From contig NZ_VCPC01000001.1 of NCBI RefSeq assembly GCF_005938225.1, forward strand, positions 1,358,546-1,422,545: DNA of 64,000 bases, in the 5' to 3' direction. Shown piece after piece: positions 16,524 to 26,791 of this stretch (its first letter is position 1; each line of letters starts with the position of its first letter). Below the pieces are notes generated by a model that was not told where the DNA came from, made no database searches, and worked only from the letters and a program-made list of their open reading frames with translations. This DNA is from Arenibacterium halophilum (GTDB lineage Bacteria > Pseudomonadota > Alphaproteobacteria > Rhodobacterales > Rhodobacteraceae). A program made the position numbers and the translations under genes.

Positions 16524-16552
16524 GAGTATTTTTGGGAATGATGAAGCAGGGG
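16524..16552. repeat. Dispersed intergenic repeat, copy B (diverged)
   Basis: In inverted orientation, GAGTATTTTTGGGAATG then ATGAAGCAGGGG aligns with the 28-base repeat at 7849-7876 and 53084-53111, with about six differences and one extra base. It directly abuts the gabD terminator and lies between convergent genes. Confidence 0.6.
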
Positions 16553-16564
16553 CCGTGGAAGGCC

Positions 16565-17839
16565 CTAGCCGTTTTCGCGTAGGATGGCCCCGGCAAGGTA
16601 GAGCGAGCCGCAGATCAGGATGCGCGCGTCCGGGTCGGACTGGCGGATCATCTGCACGGCGTCGGCGGCTGAGTCCGCGGTCTGCGATGCGATTCCCGCC
16701 TGTTGCGCATGCTCGGCCGTTGTTTCAGCCGGCAGGGTGTTGGCCTCGCCCGGGATCGACAGCGCGGTGAGGCTGGCGACATGCGGGGCCAGCGGGCGCA
16801 GGTAGCCGCCGATATCCTTGGTGTTGAGCATGCCGCAGATCAGATGCGTGGGCCGGGGCGGCAGGCTGGCGAGCACGGCGGCCAGCGCCTCGCCCGCAGC
16901 GGGGTTGTGACCGCCATCGAGCCAGAGTTCGCACCCTTCGGCCATATCGACCAGCGGGCCGGTTTTCAGCCGCTGCATCCGGGCGGGCCATTCCGCGCGC
17001 GTGACCGCCGCCTCAAGCGCGTCCTGCCCCAGACCAAGCGCGCGCAGGGCGGCGATGGCGGCGCCGGCGTTGTCGATCTGGTGTGCGCCAAGAAGGTTCG
17101 GCAGCGGAAGATCGGCCAGCCCGGTTTCATCCTCGTAAATCAGGCGGCCCGCGTCGCGGCGGGCGTGCCAGTGCTGGCCGCGCACCAGGAGCGGCGCGCC
17201 AAGGCGGATCGCGCGGGCTTCGATTGCGTCGAAGGCATCCGGGTCCTGCGGGCCGACGACGCAGGGCACGTTGCGCTTCAGGATGCCGGCCTTTTCGCCT
17301 GAGATCTCGGTCAGGGTGGTGCCAAGGTATTGCTGGTGGTCGATTGACACCGGGGTGATGACGGTCAGCCGCGGGCTGTCGACCACGTTGGTGGCATCCA
17401 GCCGCCCGCCCAACCCAACCTCGAGCAGGGTGTAATCAGCGGGGGTGCGGGAAAACGCCAGCAGCGCCGCGCAGGTGGTGATTTCGAAGTAGGTGATCGG
17501 CGCGCCCTTGTTGGCGGCATAGCAATCGTCCAGCACGGCGGTCAGGTCCGGCTCGGGGATCAGCTGGCCCGCCACGCGGATGCGTTCGTGGAACCGCGCC
17601 AGATGCGGCGAGGTATAGGCGTGGGCGGTCAAACCGGCGCCTTCCAGCCCGGCGCGGATCATCGCGAGGGTCGAGCCTTTGCCGTTGGTACCCGCCACAT
17701 GGATCACCGGCGGCAGGGATTGTTCGGGGTTGCCCAAGGCATCCAGAAGCCGCCACATCCGGTCAAGCGACAGGTCCATCACCTTGGGGTGCAACGCCAT
17801 CATCCGTTCCAGGATGATGTCCGATGTGGGGGCCGTCAT
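16565..17839 (-). CDS. folC: Bifunctional folylpolyglutamate / dihydrofolate synthase
   Basis: 424 residues. The Mur-ligase-type ATP loop [19 protein letters not shown] is at residues 48-66, followed by [15 protein letters not shown] and, further on, the family-typical [15 protein letters not shown] and the C-terminal-domain [16 protein letters not shown]. It adds glutamate to dihydropteroate and to reduced folates. The ATG at 17839 overlaps the accD stop (ATGA), the accD-folC pairing common in proteobacteria, so the two are translationally coupled. It converges on gabD. Confidence 0.93.
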   Translation of the reverse strand: MTAPTSDIILERMMALHPKVMDLSLDRMWRLLDALGNPEQSLPPVIHVAGTNGKGSTLAMIRAGLEGAGLTAHAYTSPHLARFHERIRVAGQLIPEPDLTAVLDDCYAANKGAPITYFEITTCAALLAFSRTPADYTLLEVGLGGRLDATNVVDSPRLTVITPVSIDHQQYLGTTLTEISGEKAGILKRNVPCVVGPQDPDAFDAIEARAIRLGAPLLVRGQHWHARRDAGRLIYEDETGLADLPLPNLLGAHQIDNAGAAIAALRALGLGQDALEAAVTRAEWPARMQRLKTGPLVDMAEGCELWLDGGHNPAAGEALAAVLASLPPRPTHLICGMLNTKDIGGYLRPLAPHVASLTALSIPGEANTLPAETTAEHAQQAGIASQTADSAADAVQMIRQSDPDARILICGSLYLAGAILRENG

Positions 17840-18801
17840 TTTTTCGCCACCGGGGGCGCGGCCTCGGCTTCGGCCTGTTCGGGCGCCGGGGTTTCCGGGG
17901 CCGGAGCGGGCGGCACCTCGGCCGGCGGGGGCAGATCGCCGCGCACCGCAGGCGGCTGGTTCAGCAGCATCCGGGTGATGGTGATCAACTCGTCACGCAG
18001 TTCGGTCCGGGGGGTGACGCGATCCAGCATGCCGTGATCCAGCAGGTATTCGGCACGCTGGAATCCGTCAGGCAGTTTTTCGCGGATCGTCTGTTCGATC
18101 ACGCGCGGCCCGGCAAAACAGATCAGCGCATTCGGCTCGGCGATATGCACATCGCCCAGCATCGCGTAAGAGGCCGTGACGCCACCGGTGGTGGGATGGG
18201 TCAGCACGACGATATAGGGCAGGTTCGCCTCTTTCAGCATCTGCACGGCGACGGTGGTACGCGGCATCTGCATCAGCGACAGGATTCCCTCCTGCATGCG
18301 GGCGCCCCCGGCTGCGGAAAACAGGATCAGCGGGCGGTGCAGCTTTACCGCCTCTTGCGCGGCAGCAATGATCGCGTTGCCGACATACATGCCCATCGAA
18401 CCGCCCATGAAGGAAAAATCCTGCGCGGCGGCGACGATCGGGGTACGGCCGATTTCACCAAGGCCGACCAGCATCGCCTCCTTCTCTCCGGTGGATTTCT
18501 GCGCCGCCTTCATCCGGTCGGGATAGCGTTTCTGATCGCGAAAATTCAGCGGATCGGTGACCGGCTCGGGCACTTTGAGTTCCGAAAAGATGCCACCGTC
18601 GAACAGGGCGGTCAGCCGGTCGCGCGGGGAAATCGCCATGTGGTGGCCGCAGTTGGTGCAGACCTTCAGGTTGTCCGTCAGTTCGCGGTGGAACAGCATC
18701 GTTCCGCATTCGTCGCATTTCTGCCAGAGGTTTTCCGGCGTCTCGCGGCGCGAAAAGATCGAATTGATCCGGGGACGGACGTAGTTGGTGATCCAGTTCA
18801 T
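17836..18801 (-). CDS. accD: Acetyl-CoA carboxylase carboxyltransferase subunit beta
   Basis: 321 residues. An N-terminal zinc ribbon ([12 protein letters not shown]...CTNCGHH) precedes the crotonase-fold carboxyltransferase domain, with [37 protein letters not shown] and [16 protein letters not shown]. It works with AccA to move the carboxyl group from biotin to acetyl-CoA, the first step of fatty acid synthesis. The final 35 residues are a Pro/Ala/Glu-rich tail ([20 protein letters not shown]), probably disordered. It starts 66 bases after the CAAX protease stop and is coupled to folC. Confidence 0.95.
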   Translation of the reverse strand: MNWITNYVRPRINSIFSRRETPENLWQKCDECGTMLFHRELTDNLKVCTNCGHHMAISPRDRLTALFDGGIFSELKVPEPVTDPLNFRDQKRYPDRMKAAQKSTGEKEAMLVGLGEIGRTPIVAAAQDFSFMGGSMGMYVGNAIIAAAQEAVKLHRPLILFSAAGGARMQEGILSLMQMPRTTVAVQMLKEANLPYIVVLTHPTTGGVTASYAMLGDVHIAEPNALICFAGPRVIEQTIREKLPDGFQRAEYLLDHGMLDRVTPRTELRDELITITRMLLNQPPAVRGDLPPPAEVPPAPAPETPAPEQAEAEAAPPVAKK

Positions 18802-18867
18802 GTGCGGTGTCTGGCCCTTTGCGACGGCTTTGGCCCCTCAGATAAGCCCCTGCGCCACCAAATGCAA

Positions 18868-19746
18868 TCAGCGCCCGATTGCCAGCCGGGCGGCGAGCCA
18901 GCCGCAGATCATGAAGCCGAAATCAACGAACAGCCAGCCGCGCATGGCACTGGTGTCGGTCATGGCGAAAGGGGTCAGAAACAGCGAGAGACCCGACAGC
19001 GTATCGGGCAGCGCGATGATCAGGATGGCGATCACATTGTTGGCAAGATGCACAGCGATGGCCGGGCCAAGCGTGCCGGCGCGCGCGGTCAGATCGGCCA
19101 TCAGCACGCCGAACATCATCGCCCAGACCGCGACAAGCCACGCATTTTCCCCGGCCATCTCAGGGGAATAGTGGCCCAGCCCGAACAGGACCGATGGCAC
19201 CACAAGCCAGATCCCGGGGTGGGAAAAGCGGGCTGCAAGCTGCTGCTGAAGGTAGCCGCGAAACAGCAGCTCTTCGCTTGCGACTTGAATCAGCACCGCC
19301 GCCAGAGACAGCGGCAACAGCGACAGCCAAAGGCCAAGCGGAAGATTTGGCACCAGTGGATCGCCCAGGTTATAGGGCGGCAGAACCAGCACGATGACCC
19401 CAAGCAGGGCAAGCGCCCGCAGCACCCGCCCCGCTTGTCGCAATGCAACGCGCGGTGTGCCGATCAGTGTTCCGGCCCGGCGGTGATGCAGCAGGCGCAG
19501 AACGATGGCGATAGCGGGGATGACAAGGCCAAAGCTGGCCAGCAGGTACAGCATCCGCGCCACGCCGGTTGCCTCGGGTGTCGCTGTCATCACCGGAACC
19601 GAAAACACGCTGCGCAGCAGACCGCCCAGCGCAAAGGCGATCAGCGACATTAGCACCAGACCAGCCAAAAGCCGCCAAAGCTGCGGCATCCGGCGCGCCG
19701 GATCGACAAGTTCGGCATGAGCGGCGTAGGCGCGGCGTTCAGCCAT
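18868..19746 (-). CDS. CPBP-family intramembrane metalloprotease
   Basis: 292 residues from the ATG at 19746; a longer frame to 19860 runs back inside the upstream gene. About seven to eight hydrophobic segments. The motif EELLFRGYLQQQL (E-E-x3-R), a His in FGLGHYSPEMA and H-x3-N in VHLANN are the CAAX protease/bacteriocin-processing signature, so catalytic residues appear present. Members cleave membrane-bound substrates. The start overlaps the stop of the degenerate ABC protein by eight bases, so the two are coupled and may act together; this pairing is the best clue to its role. Confidence 0.8.
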   Translation of the reverse strand: MAERRAYAAHAELVDPARRMPQLWRLLAGLVLMSLIAFALGGLLRSVFSVPVMTATPEATGVARMLYLLASFGLVIPAIAIVLRLLHHRRAGTLIGTPRVALRQAGRVLRALALLGVIVLVLPPYNLGDPLVPNLPLGLWLSLLPLSLAAVLIQVASEELLFRGYLQQQLAARFSHPGIWLVVPSVLFGLGHYSPEMAGENAWLVAVWAMMFGVLMADLTARAGTLGPAIAVHLANNVIAILIIALPDTLSGLSLFLTPFAMTDTSAMRGWLFVDFGFMICGWLAARLAIGR

Positions 19747-22700
19747 CGGCCACGGCCCCAAGGCTGTCGCCGCTGAATACGCCGATGGGCGCCGGTGGCG
19801 TTGTGGCCTGGTCGGAGCCGCCGGGGAGCGCGGCACGGGCCGCCGAAAGAGTGCGCCCAACCTGCATCAGATTGCGCCCCGTCGTTTCCAGCAGTTGCAT
19901 CGCCACGCTGGCATCGGCTTCGATAACGGCGCGGAACTCCTCGGCCGGGAGCCGCAGGAACCGGCTCGAGGCGGTGGCCACCAGATCCATCTGGCGCAGC
20001 TCGCCCGTGATGATCGACAGATCGCCGATCAGTCGCCCGGGGCTGACGGTGGTGACGGGCGCATCTTCAGGCTCCGAGTCGGCCCAGCGCAGCTCAGCCT
20101 CGCCCGAGAGACAAAGATAGACAGCATCGGGAGAGTCTCCGTGGGTAAAGATTACCTGCCCTGGCACGGCATCGAACCACTGCGCGGCAAAGGCCAGCAG
20201 ACGCTGATTGCGCAGGTCGAGATTGCGGAACAGATGCGCCTCGGACAGGATGCGGCGCTTTTGTTGCAGATCGGCGGCCCCGGCGCTTTCCTTCGCGGCT
20301 TCGTCACAGCGGGCCACGCCGTCGATCCGGCCATCACGGATCTCGACATAGATATCGTAGTTCTCGGGGCTTTCGAACCTGTCTTCCATGAACACCATGG
20401 TCGATTTGGGCAGCAGATCGCGCAGGCGCTCGCGGGTGCGCGCGCGGCTTTGCGTGTCGTGGCTTGCCAGTGCGTGATCCATCACAAGAATATCGGGCCG
20501 CTTGATCCCCGCCCGGCTGAAGGCCGCGCGCTCTTGCAGCACGGCGGGCAGGTTGGCCCCGCCCAGCCCGGTTGGCAGATCATAGATGATCGCCGCCGCC
20601 GCGCGATGCAGATCGTGTTCAATCAGAATCTCTGCCACCTCGCGTTCGATCTGTTCCACTCTTGCGCTCGCCGTCATCGAGATCCGTCCATAGATCGCGT
20701 TTTCCGTCAGGGTCAGCCGGGGCAGATAAGTCTCGGGCGAGATCGGCACAAAGATATCTCCGGCGTGGCGGCGCAATTGGTCGGCGCGGGACTGACGAAT
20801 ACCAAGGATCCGCGACTTGAACTGCTCGGGAAAGCTGGGGCCGATCTGTTCCGCGGTCAACAGGAAAGGCACCGTCAGCAAAAGGCTGCGATCTTCGACA
20901 TTCAGCGCGCCATCGCCCCCGCGCCCGTAGCGGGCCGAGATATCGACCAGCTGCTGATATACGTCTTCCTCGATCCCCAGCTTGCGGAACAAAGGATGAT
21001 CGGTGCCGTCGCGCCCGAAGGTATGGCGCAGAATCTCGATCACCGCGCGGGCAATGTTCAGCCCGTCGATATCCAGCCCTTCGCGGGTCAGCATGTCCAT
21101 GAAGGCACGGTTCGCCGCCAGCGCCTTTTGCGAAATCATGCGCCGGGGCGCGGCAAACAGCAGGTTGCCGCCCAGCGGCACCGCCGGGTTGAAGCGGTCC
21201 GGGTCGAACCGGTGCACTGCCGTATCAAGCCCTTTATCCACCAGCCGCTGCCAGATCACCGGGCGCAGATCGACAATCGCCTGCGCCAGCCGGTGATGCA
21301 CCTCCGGATCGAACCGTGACCGCAGCGTGCGGCGCAGCATTTCATCGTCGATGCCCATCGCCTCGACCAGCTTGAACCACCAGTCGCGCAGATCGTCGGA
21401 GCTCGACAGCCCGGCCAGATCGGGGGCGACCCAATCCACATCCACCTGATCGGGGCTGTTGCCGGAGCGCTTCGCCTCGGTCACCGCCTTGTCGCGGCCC
21501 GTGGGCGACCATGGCACCACCGTCGGCTTCAGCCGCAACGGCATCAGCAGGTTGTCGCCCAATGTGCCGTCGAACAGGTAGGGCCGCGAATGAGCGTGGC
21601 CGATGCGGGCAGCGATCACGGATTGGTGCAGCTCGTTCAGCGGGAAGCCCGACAGGGTGATATGCCCCCGCGACGGCAGAACCTCGCGAGTCAGCAACTG
21701 GGCAAAGGCCGCCCGTTCGGACGCCTTGGAACTTTTGATCGCCACGCGGCTGCCCGGCGGAATAGTCAGCGTCACATCCTCAAGCACGGCGTTGCCATCG
21801 GCATCGCGCACCGTCACATCGTGAAATTCGATGGCACCGCGCAGGTGCGGAATGTCGGCCGGCTCGCCCTCGAACAGATCTTCGCGGATCATCCCGCGCG
21901 GATGGAACTTGTCGATCACGATCTGCCAGCGCAGCGACATATCCTGCACCTGATTGTAATAGGTCAGCAATTCCTTCCACGGGCTCGACAGATCCTTGTA
22001 GGCCGCCAAGGCCGCAACCAGCGCGCCCACTGTGATGTCGCCCCGAATAGCCAGATACCCGCCCGCCAGATAGAACATGAAAGGCGTCAAATGCCCGATC
22101 ATGTTATTCAGGAACTTCATGAAGAATTTTTTCTGGTAAATCTGAAACCGGATCAGGAACAGCCGGTTCAGCCGGTCAGACACCTGTGCCAGCCTGTACC
22201 GCACGCCGCCGTTCACCCGCAGATCGCCGATCCCCGCGGCGGTTTCACCGATTTCCGACGACAGGTGCCGCACTTCTGAAATGCGGGATTTGTTCAGCTG
22301 ATTGATCTGACGCTGCAACATCGGGATCAGCCACGCCTGCAAGGGAATCAGCGCGACAGAGGCCAGCCCGAACCACACGCTTTGCATGAACAGGAACACC
22401 AGAATCGTCAGCATCTGGCCGAACTGGAACACCGGCTGCGCCAGCGCATCGCCCATGAGGCCGCCCATCGGCTCGGCCTCGGAGGTGATCATCGACACCA
22501 GCTCGCCCTGGCTGGTGGTGCGGAAATAGGGTGCGGGAAAGCGCATCATCCGCGCGATCAGCCCAAAACGCAGCCGCCGCAGCAGCCGTTCGGCCACCAC
22601 GCCCTTTTGCGTGTTGATGTGCATCTTCATCAGCCCGCTCAGCAGCACCGCCGCAAGGAAGGCGCAGCACAGCAGCAGCAGGAATTGCACCTGCGTCATA

Positions 22701-22876
22701 TCAACCCCCGCCACCGTAATCGTGTCGGTCGCGGCACCGATGGCATCGTTGATGATCCGCTTGGGCAGTTCGAGCGAGGCGTAAAGAAACGGGAACGACA
22801 GCACAGTCAGCACCAGCAGCCACAGCTGCTGACGTCTGGAATATTTCCAGATGAAGGAAAACAGGGTGGGCTCCAT
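19739..22876 (-). CDS. ABC exporter-like protein with degenerate ATPase and C-terminal cyclic-nucleotide-binding-like domain
   Basis: 1045 residues; ATG at 22876 follows GGAGGTG. Residues 1-310 are a six-helix type IV exporter membrane domain. The ABC region starts near 347, but where Walker A should be (380-392) the sequence is IKSSKASERAAF, with no GxGKS/T. An extra segment of roughly 300 residues follows. The signature region is GGANLPAVLQERAAFSRAG instead of LSGGQ, and Walker B/D-loop reads ILVMDHALASHD, lacking the catalytic Glu after the Asp; the switch His is absent. Residues about 880-1020 form a CAP_ED-like beta-barrel (HGDSPDAVYLCLSGEAELRW, GDLSIITGELRQMDLVATA). ATP hydrolysis is therefore doubtful. 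It may be a regulated membrane receptor or scaffold. It is coupled to the CAAX protease. Confidence 0.8.
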   Translation of the reverse strand: MEPTLFSFIWKYSRRQQLWLLVLTVLSFPFLYASLELPKRIINDAIGAATDTITVAGVDMTQVQFLLLLCCAFLAAVLLSGLMKMHINTQKGVVAERLLRRLRFGLIARMMRFPAPYFRTTSQGELVSMITSEAEPMGGLMGDALAQPVFQFGQMLTILVFLFMQSVWFGLASVALIPLQAWLIPMLQRQINQLNKSRISEVRHLSSEIGETAAGIGDLRVNGGVRYRLAQVSDRLNRLFLIRFQIYQKKFFMKFLNNMIGHLTPFMFYLAGGYLAIRGDITVGALVAALAAYKDLSSPWKELLTYYNQVQDMSLRWQIVIDKFHPRGMIREDLFEGEPADIPHLRGAIEFHDVTVRDADGNAVLEDVTLTIPPGSRVAIKSSKASERAAFAQLLTREVLPSRGHITLSGFPLNELHQSVIAARIGHAHSRPYLFDGTLGDNLLMPLRLKPTVVPWSPTGRDKAVTEAKRSGNSPDQVDVDWVAPDLAGLSSSDDLRDWWFKLVEAMGIDDEMLRRTLRSRFDPEVHHRLAQAIVDLRPVIWQRLVDKGLDTAVHRFDPDRFNPAVPLGGNLLFAAPRRMISQKALAANRAFMDMLTREGLDIDGLNIARAVIEILRHTFGRDGTDHPLFRKLGIEEDVYQQLVDISARYGRGGDGALNVEDRSLLLTVPFLLTAEQIGPSFPEQFKSRILGIRQSRADQLRRHAGDIFVPISPETYLPRLTLTENAIYGRISMTASARVEQIEREVAEILIEHDLHRAAAAIIYDLPTGLGGANLPAVLQERAAFSRAGIKRPDILVMDHALASHDTQSRARTRERLRDLLPKSTMVFMEDRFESPENYDIYVEIRDGRIDGVARCDEAAKESAGAADLQQKRRILSEAHLFRNLDLRNQRLLAFAAQWFDAVPGQVIFTHGDSPDAVYLCLSGEAELRWADSEPEDAPVTTVSPGRLIGDLSIITGELRQMDLVATASSRFLRLPAEEFRAVIEADASVAMQLLETTGRNLMQVGRTLSAARAALPGGSDQATTPPAPIGVFSGDSLGAVADG

Positions 22877-23083
22877 CGGGCCAACACCTCCGGCAAATCG
22901 GGTAACAGCTTATGTCAAAATACATGACAGCGCGGGGTTGCCAGAGGGTAATCATGCGAACCGCGATTACAAGGTGCGCGAATGAACAGCCAAGGTTCGC
23001 TTTGTGCGGCATAGAATGTTGCGGCTTGTGCCCCGTCTGGCGCGGGTTTATTGCGGATGGCGCGATATAAAGGGAGTCCAGCC

Positions 23084-24847
23084 ATGCTCAAGCGCCAGTT
23101 CGACAAGACAAAACTGCCAAGCCGTCATGTGACCGAGGGCCCCGAGCGGGCACCGCACCGGTCGTATATGTACGCGATGGGCGTGTCGGATGCGGAAATC
23201 CACCAGCCGCTGGTCGGCGTGGCGACCTGCTGGAACGAAGCCGCGCCTTGCAACATCTCGTTGAACCGGCAGGCGCAGGCCGTGAAGCTGGGCGTGAAAG
23301 CCGCCAATGGCACCCCGCGCGAATTCACCACCATCACCGTGACCGACGGCATCGCCATGGGCCACGAAGGCATGCGCAGCTCGCTCGCCTCGCGCGAGGC
23401 AATCGCCGACACCGTGGAACTGACGATGCGCGGACACTGCTATGACGCGATCGTCGGCCTTGCGGGCTGTGACAAATCGCTGCCGGGCATGATGATGGCG
23501 ATGGTGCGGCTGAACACGCCGTCGGTGTTCATCTACGGCGGCTCGATCCTGCCGGGCAAGGCGCCGCAGGTCGATGAGATTCCCGAAGATTTCCGCTCGC
23601 GCGATCTGACCGTGCAGGACATGTTCGAAGCCGTCGGCCGCCACCAGAACGGCACCATGTCGGACGCCGCGCTGGACATGCTGGAACGCGTCGCCTGCCC
23701 CAGCGCAGGCGCCTGCGGTGGCCAGTTCACCGCCAACACCATGGCATGTGTCTCCGAAGCCATCGGTCTGGCGCTGATGAACAGCTCGGGCATGCCCGCG
23801 CCCTATGAATCGCGCGACCAATACGCCGAAGCCTCGGGCCAGGCGGTGATGAACCTGATCGAAAAGAACATCCGCGCGCGGGACATCGTGACTCTGGAAA
23901 GCCTGCAAAACGCCGCCCGCGTGGTGGCCTGCACCGGCGGCTCGACCAATGCCGGCCTGCACCTGCCCGCCATTGCACACGAAGCCGGGATCGACTTCTT
24001 CCTGGATGATGTCTGCGAGATTTTCCGCGACACCCCCTATTTCGTCGATCTGAAGCCGGGCGGGCAGTACGTCGCGAAAGACCTGTATGACGCCGGCGGC
24101 ATCCCGGTCGTGATGAAAGAACTGCGCAAGGCGGGCCTGATCCACGAGGATTGCATGACCGCCACGGGCCGCTCGATCGGCGAAGAGCTTGATATGATCG
24201 ACCGCGAAGCCGACAACCGCGTGATCTATTCCATTGAAAAACCGATCACCACGACCGGTGGCGTCGTGGGCCTGAAAGGCAACCTTGCCCCCGAAGGCGC
24301 GATCGTGAAAGTCGCGGGCATCCCGCCCGAAGGTCAGGTGTTCACCGGCCCCGCCAACGTCTTCGAATGCGAAGAAGAGGCTTTCGAGGCCGTGCAAAAG
24401 CGCCAGTACAAGGAAGGCGAAGTCATCGTCATCCGCAACGAAGGCCCCGCAGGCGGTCCCGGTATGCGCGAAATGCTCGCCACCACCGCCGCGCTGTCGG
24501 GTCAGGGCATGGGCAAGAAGATCGCGCTGATCACCGATGGCCGCTTTTCGGGCGCGACACGCGGGTTCTGCGTGGGTCACGTTGGCCCCGAAGCAGCGCA
24601 TGGCGGCCCCATCGCACTGATCAAGAACGGCGACATGATCACCATCGACGCGATCAAGGGCGAAATCTCAGTCGACCTGAGCGAGGAAGAACTGGCCCAG
24701 CGCAAAGCCGACTGGAAAGGCCCGCGCGACACGATCTATGCCTCGGGCGCGGTGTGGAAGTTCGCCCAGCTGGTTGGCGCGACCTACAAGGGCGCCGTGA
24801 CCCACCCCGGCGGCAAGGCCGAGAAACATGTCTACATGGATCTCTAG
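23084..24847 (+). CDS. ilvD: Dihydroxy-acid dehydratase
   Basis: 587 residues from the ATG at 23084 behind AAGGGAG. Three Cys motifs for the iron-sulfur cluster are visible: [23 protein letters not shown] and [14 protein letters not shown]. The C-terminal [20 protein letters not shown] is diagnostic of the IlvD/Edd family. It converts 2,3-dihydroxy-acids to 2-oxo-acids in isoleucine, valine and pantothenate synthesis. It diverges from the ABC-like gene across a 207-base region. Its last 20 bases overlap the start of a lipoprotein gene. Confidence 0.94.
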   Translation: MLKRQFDKTKLPSRHVTEGPERAPHRSYMYAMGVSDAEIHQPLVGVATCWNEAAPCNISLNRQAQAVKLGVKAANGTPREFTTITVTDGIAMGHEGMRSSLASREAIADTVELTMRGHCYDAIVGLAGCDKSLPGMMMAMVRLNTPSVFIYGGSILPGKAPQVDEIPEDFRSRDLTVQDMFEAVGRHQNGTMSDAALDMLERVACPSAGACGGQFTANTMACVSEAIGLALMNSSGMPAPYESRDQYAEASGQAVMNLIEKNIRARDIVTLESLQNAARVVACTGGSTNAGLHLPAIAHEAGIDFFLDDVCEIFRDTPYFVDLKPGGQYVAKDLYDAGGIPVVMKELRKAGLIHEDCMTATGRSIGEELDMIDREADNRVIYSIEKPITTTGGVVGLKGNLAPEGAIVKVAGIPPEGQVFTGPANVFECEEEAFEAVQKRQYKEGEVIVIRNEGPAGGPGMREMLATTAALSGQGMGKKIALITDGRFSGATRGFCVGHVGPEAAHGGPIALIKNGDMITIDAIKGEISVDLSEEELAQRKADWKGPRDTIYASGAVWKFAQLVGATYKGAVTHPGGKAEKHVYMDL

Positions 24848-25469
24848 GGCCACGGCTATCCTTCTTGCGGCAAGCGGGCTGGCCGGGTGCGACCCGGCCA
24901 CCGGCCTGCCCTTTGCCGCCGAGCTGGACGCAAGAACCGACGATGGCCGCGCGCGGATGGCACAAACGACACTGGCGGGCGGCGATATCACCATCACCGC
25001 CCCCGATGGGTACTGCATCGACCGCCGGTCACTGCGCCGCGCGGGCCAGAATGGATTCGTGGTGATGGCCCGCTGCGACACGCTGGGCGTGCGCGGGTTC
25101 TTTGGCGGCTATGATCTGGCCGTCATCACCGTGACGGCAGGCCCGGCCGACAGCACCATCACCGCGCCGACCCCGGCCGAGGTGGCGCGATCCGTTGGCA
25201 CCGGAACCGTGCTGGCCGAACGCAACCGCGAGGGCCTGGCCATGGTCCGGCTCGACAAGGGCAGCGAAGCGTTCGATGGCGTGAGCGACACGCATTGGCG
25301 CGGCGGGTTCGTGCTGAACAGCCACCTGATCGGGCTTGGCCTGTACGCGCCCGCGACAAGCGGGGCGTTAGGCAACGGCGGCGCGGCACTGCTGAACGAA
25401 TTGGCCGAACGTTCGCGCGCGGCCACCGCGGCCACGCAGCAGGCGGGCAAGCCCGAGGCCCAGGAATAG
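24828..25469 (+). CDS. Lipoprotein of unknown function
   Basis: 213 residues starting within the end of ilvD (20-base overlap, different frame). The signal peptide ends in the lipobox SGLAGC. The mature part contains [19 protein letters not shown] and [10 protein letters not shown], suggesting one disulfide, and ends in a polar tail. I recall similar proteins next to ilvD in this group but no function. It is probably a periplasmic lipoprotein, co-transcribed with ilvD and followed by a terminator. Confidence 0.65.
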   Translation: MSTWISRATAILLAASGLAGCDPATGLPFAAELDARTDDGRARMAQTTLAGGDITITAPDGYCIDRRSLRRAGQNGFVVMARCDTLGVRGFFGGYDLAVITVTAGPADSTITAPTPAEVARSVGTGTVLAERNREGLAMVRLDKGSEAFDGVSDTHWRGGFVLNSHLIGLGLYAPATSGALGNGGAALLNELAERSRAATAATQQAGKPEAQE

Positions 25470-25499
25470 GCGCAGCCGGGCCGCAGCCGGCGCCTTTTT
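25469..25499 (+). terminator. Terminator of the ilvD-lipoprotein unit
   Basis: GGCG...CCGG pairs with CCGGCGCC (25487-25494; 8 bp with a 3-base bulge on the left arm), followed by TTTTT at 25495-25499. It starts on the last base of the stop codon. Confidence 0.7.
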
Positions 25500-25590
25500 C
25501 ATCTTCTGCGCGAATTTGCCGGTTTATCAGACCGTAACGGTTTGGCTACACAGTCCACGGGGCAGACGTTCGCCCCTTGGTGGAGGCATG

Positions 25591-26352
25591 ATGGGCAGGA
25601 TCCTGGACCGGCTGAACAAGGCGGGCGCGCTGCGGCGCTGGACCGCCCGTGCCGACAGCGCAGAATCGCTTGGCGATACCGCCCTGCGCCAGATGCGCGC
25701 AGAGGCACGGCAACTGCGCCGCCAGCTGGATCGCCTGCTGCATGTGGCCGAGGGGCGGCTGGCCCTGCCTCGCGCCGGGTCCACCGCCTTTCCGCGCCCG
25801 CACGATACCGATTGGGCCTGGCGTCCCGAGGTCTGGCGCGGCCCCCTGCCCCGCCCGGGGATCGTCGCCGCGCCCAGCAAATCGCGCCTTGGAGACGAGG
25901 CCACGCTGTTCCACGATTGCACGCAATCGGAACTGACCCTGCGCCAGATGCGCAACCGGCGCGACGACGACCTTGCGCCCTTTGGCCTGCGGCTGGACGT
26001 GTTCCGGTTCGATGGCACCTTCCTGTCGCTGGTGATCGACCTGCCGCCCGAGGCGACAACCGGCCTGACGCGCAACCACCTGCTGCGGGTGGCGACGGTA
26101 ATCGACGTGGAAAAGCCGCTGGAAATCTTTGCCCGGCTGAATGTGAAACACGGGCCGAACACAGAACAACTCGTGCGTGAATTCTCGCTCGAGACGCGCG
26201 AGACGATGGTCGAATTCGATCTGGCCTATTCCGGGCTTGATGAAAACCGGGTCGAACGCGCGTGGCTGGATCTGATCTTTGAAGCGCCCGAAATGAATCA
26301 GGTGATGCTGCGCGATCTGAACATGGCGCGCTATCGCCGCGCCGCATTGTAG
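25591..26352 (+). CDS. Conserved protein, DUF6478-like
   Basis: 253 residues from the second of two tandem ATGs (25588/25591); GGAGG lies four bases before the second. It starts with a basic helix (GRILDRLNKAGALRRW), has TAFPRPHDTDWAWRPEVWRG near residue 75, and ends with IFARLNVKHGPNTEQLVREF and LDLIFEAPEMNQVMLRDL. From memory this matches DUF6478, a family of Rhodobacteraceae without known function. No membrane or signal segment is present. It is followed after nine bases by another small unknown gene. Confidence 0.65.
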   Translation: MGRILDRLNKAGALRRWTARADSAESLGDTALRQMRAEARQLRRQLDRLLHVAEGRLALPRAGSTAFPRPHDTDWAWRPEVWRGPLPRPGIVAAPSKSRLGDEATLFHDCTQSELTLRQMRNRRDDDLAPFGLRLDVFRFDGTFLSLVIDLPPEATTGLTRNHLLRVATVIDVEKPLEIFARLNVKHGPNTEQLVREFSLETRETMVEFDLAYSGLDENRVERAWLDLIFEAPEMNQVMLRDLNMARYRRAAL

Positions 26353-26361
26353 AGGGCAGGC

Positions 26362-26736
26362 ATGAGCCAGGTCACGTTAACCAACACCAGTCTTGCCAGC
26401 GGCACCTATACCGCCACGCTGACCAATGCGCCCGGCGATGCGCCGGATGTGGCGGTCCTGTTCCGTGATGTGCCGCTATCGGGGGTTGAAGTTTCGCCCG
26501 AAACTCCCGGCGTATGGACGCTGCGCGCCCGCATCCCCGAGGCCGCGCTCAGCGACGGCATTCATGTGTTTCTGGTGATCGACAATGCCAGCGGCGCCCG
26601 GCTGGGCGATTTCGCGGTGATCGCGGGTGACGGCGCCGACGATGCCCTGCGCACCGAAGTCGAACTGCTGCGCGCCGAGCTTGATCTGCTCAAACGCGCC
26701 TTCCGCCGCCATTGCGTCGAAACCTCGGCCCGGTAA
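26362..26736 (+). CDS. Small conserved unknown protein
   Basis: 124 residues; the ATG at 26362 follows AGAGGGCAGG. The first 95 residues look like a small beta-sandwich (TLTNTSLASGTYTATLTNAP, GVWTLRARIPEAALSDGIHV). The last 28 form an amphipathic helix (LRTEVELLRAELDLLKRAF), a likely coiled-coil. No signal peptide. It forms an operon with the DUF6478-like gene. No family name can be given. Confidence 0.6.
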   Translation: MSQVTLTNTSLASGTYTATLTNAPGDAPDVAVLFRDVPLSGVEVSPETPGVWTLRARIPEAALSDGIHVFLVIDNASGARLGDFAVIAGDGADDALRTEVELLRAELDLLKRAFRRHCVETSAR

Positions 26737-26743
26737 CGCGAAA

Positions 26744-26767
26744 GGGCGGCAGGTTGCCCCGCCGCCC
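26744..26767 (+). terminator. GC hairpin between convergent genes
   Basis: GGGCGGC (26744-26750) and GCCGCCC (26761-26767) form a 7-bp stem with a 10-base loop, seven bases after the stop at 26736 and before the convergent ctpA stop. There is no clear T-tract. Confidence 0.4.
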
Positions 26768-26791
26768 CATGTTTCATGCCTCTCACCCGCT

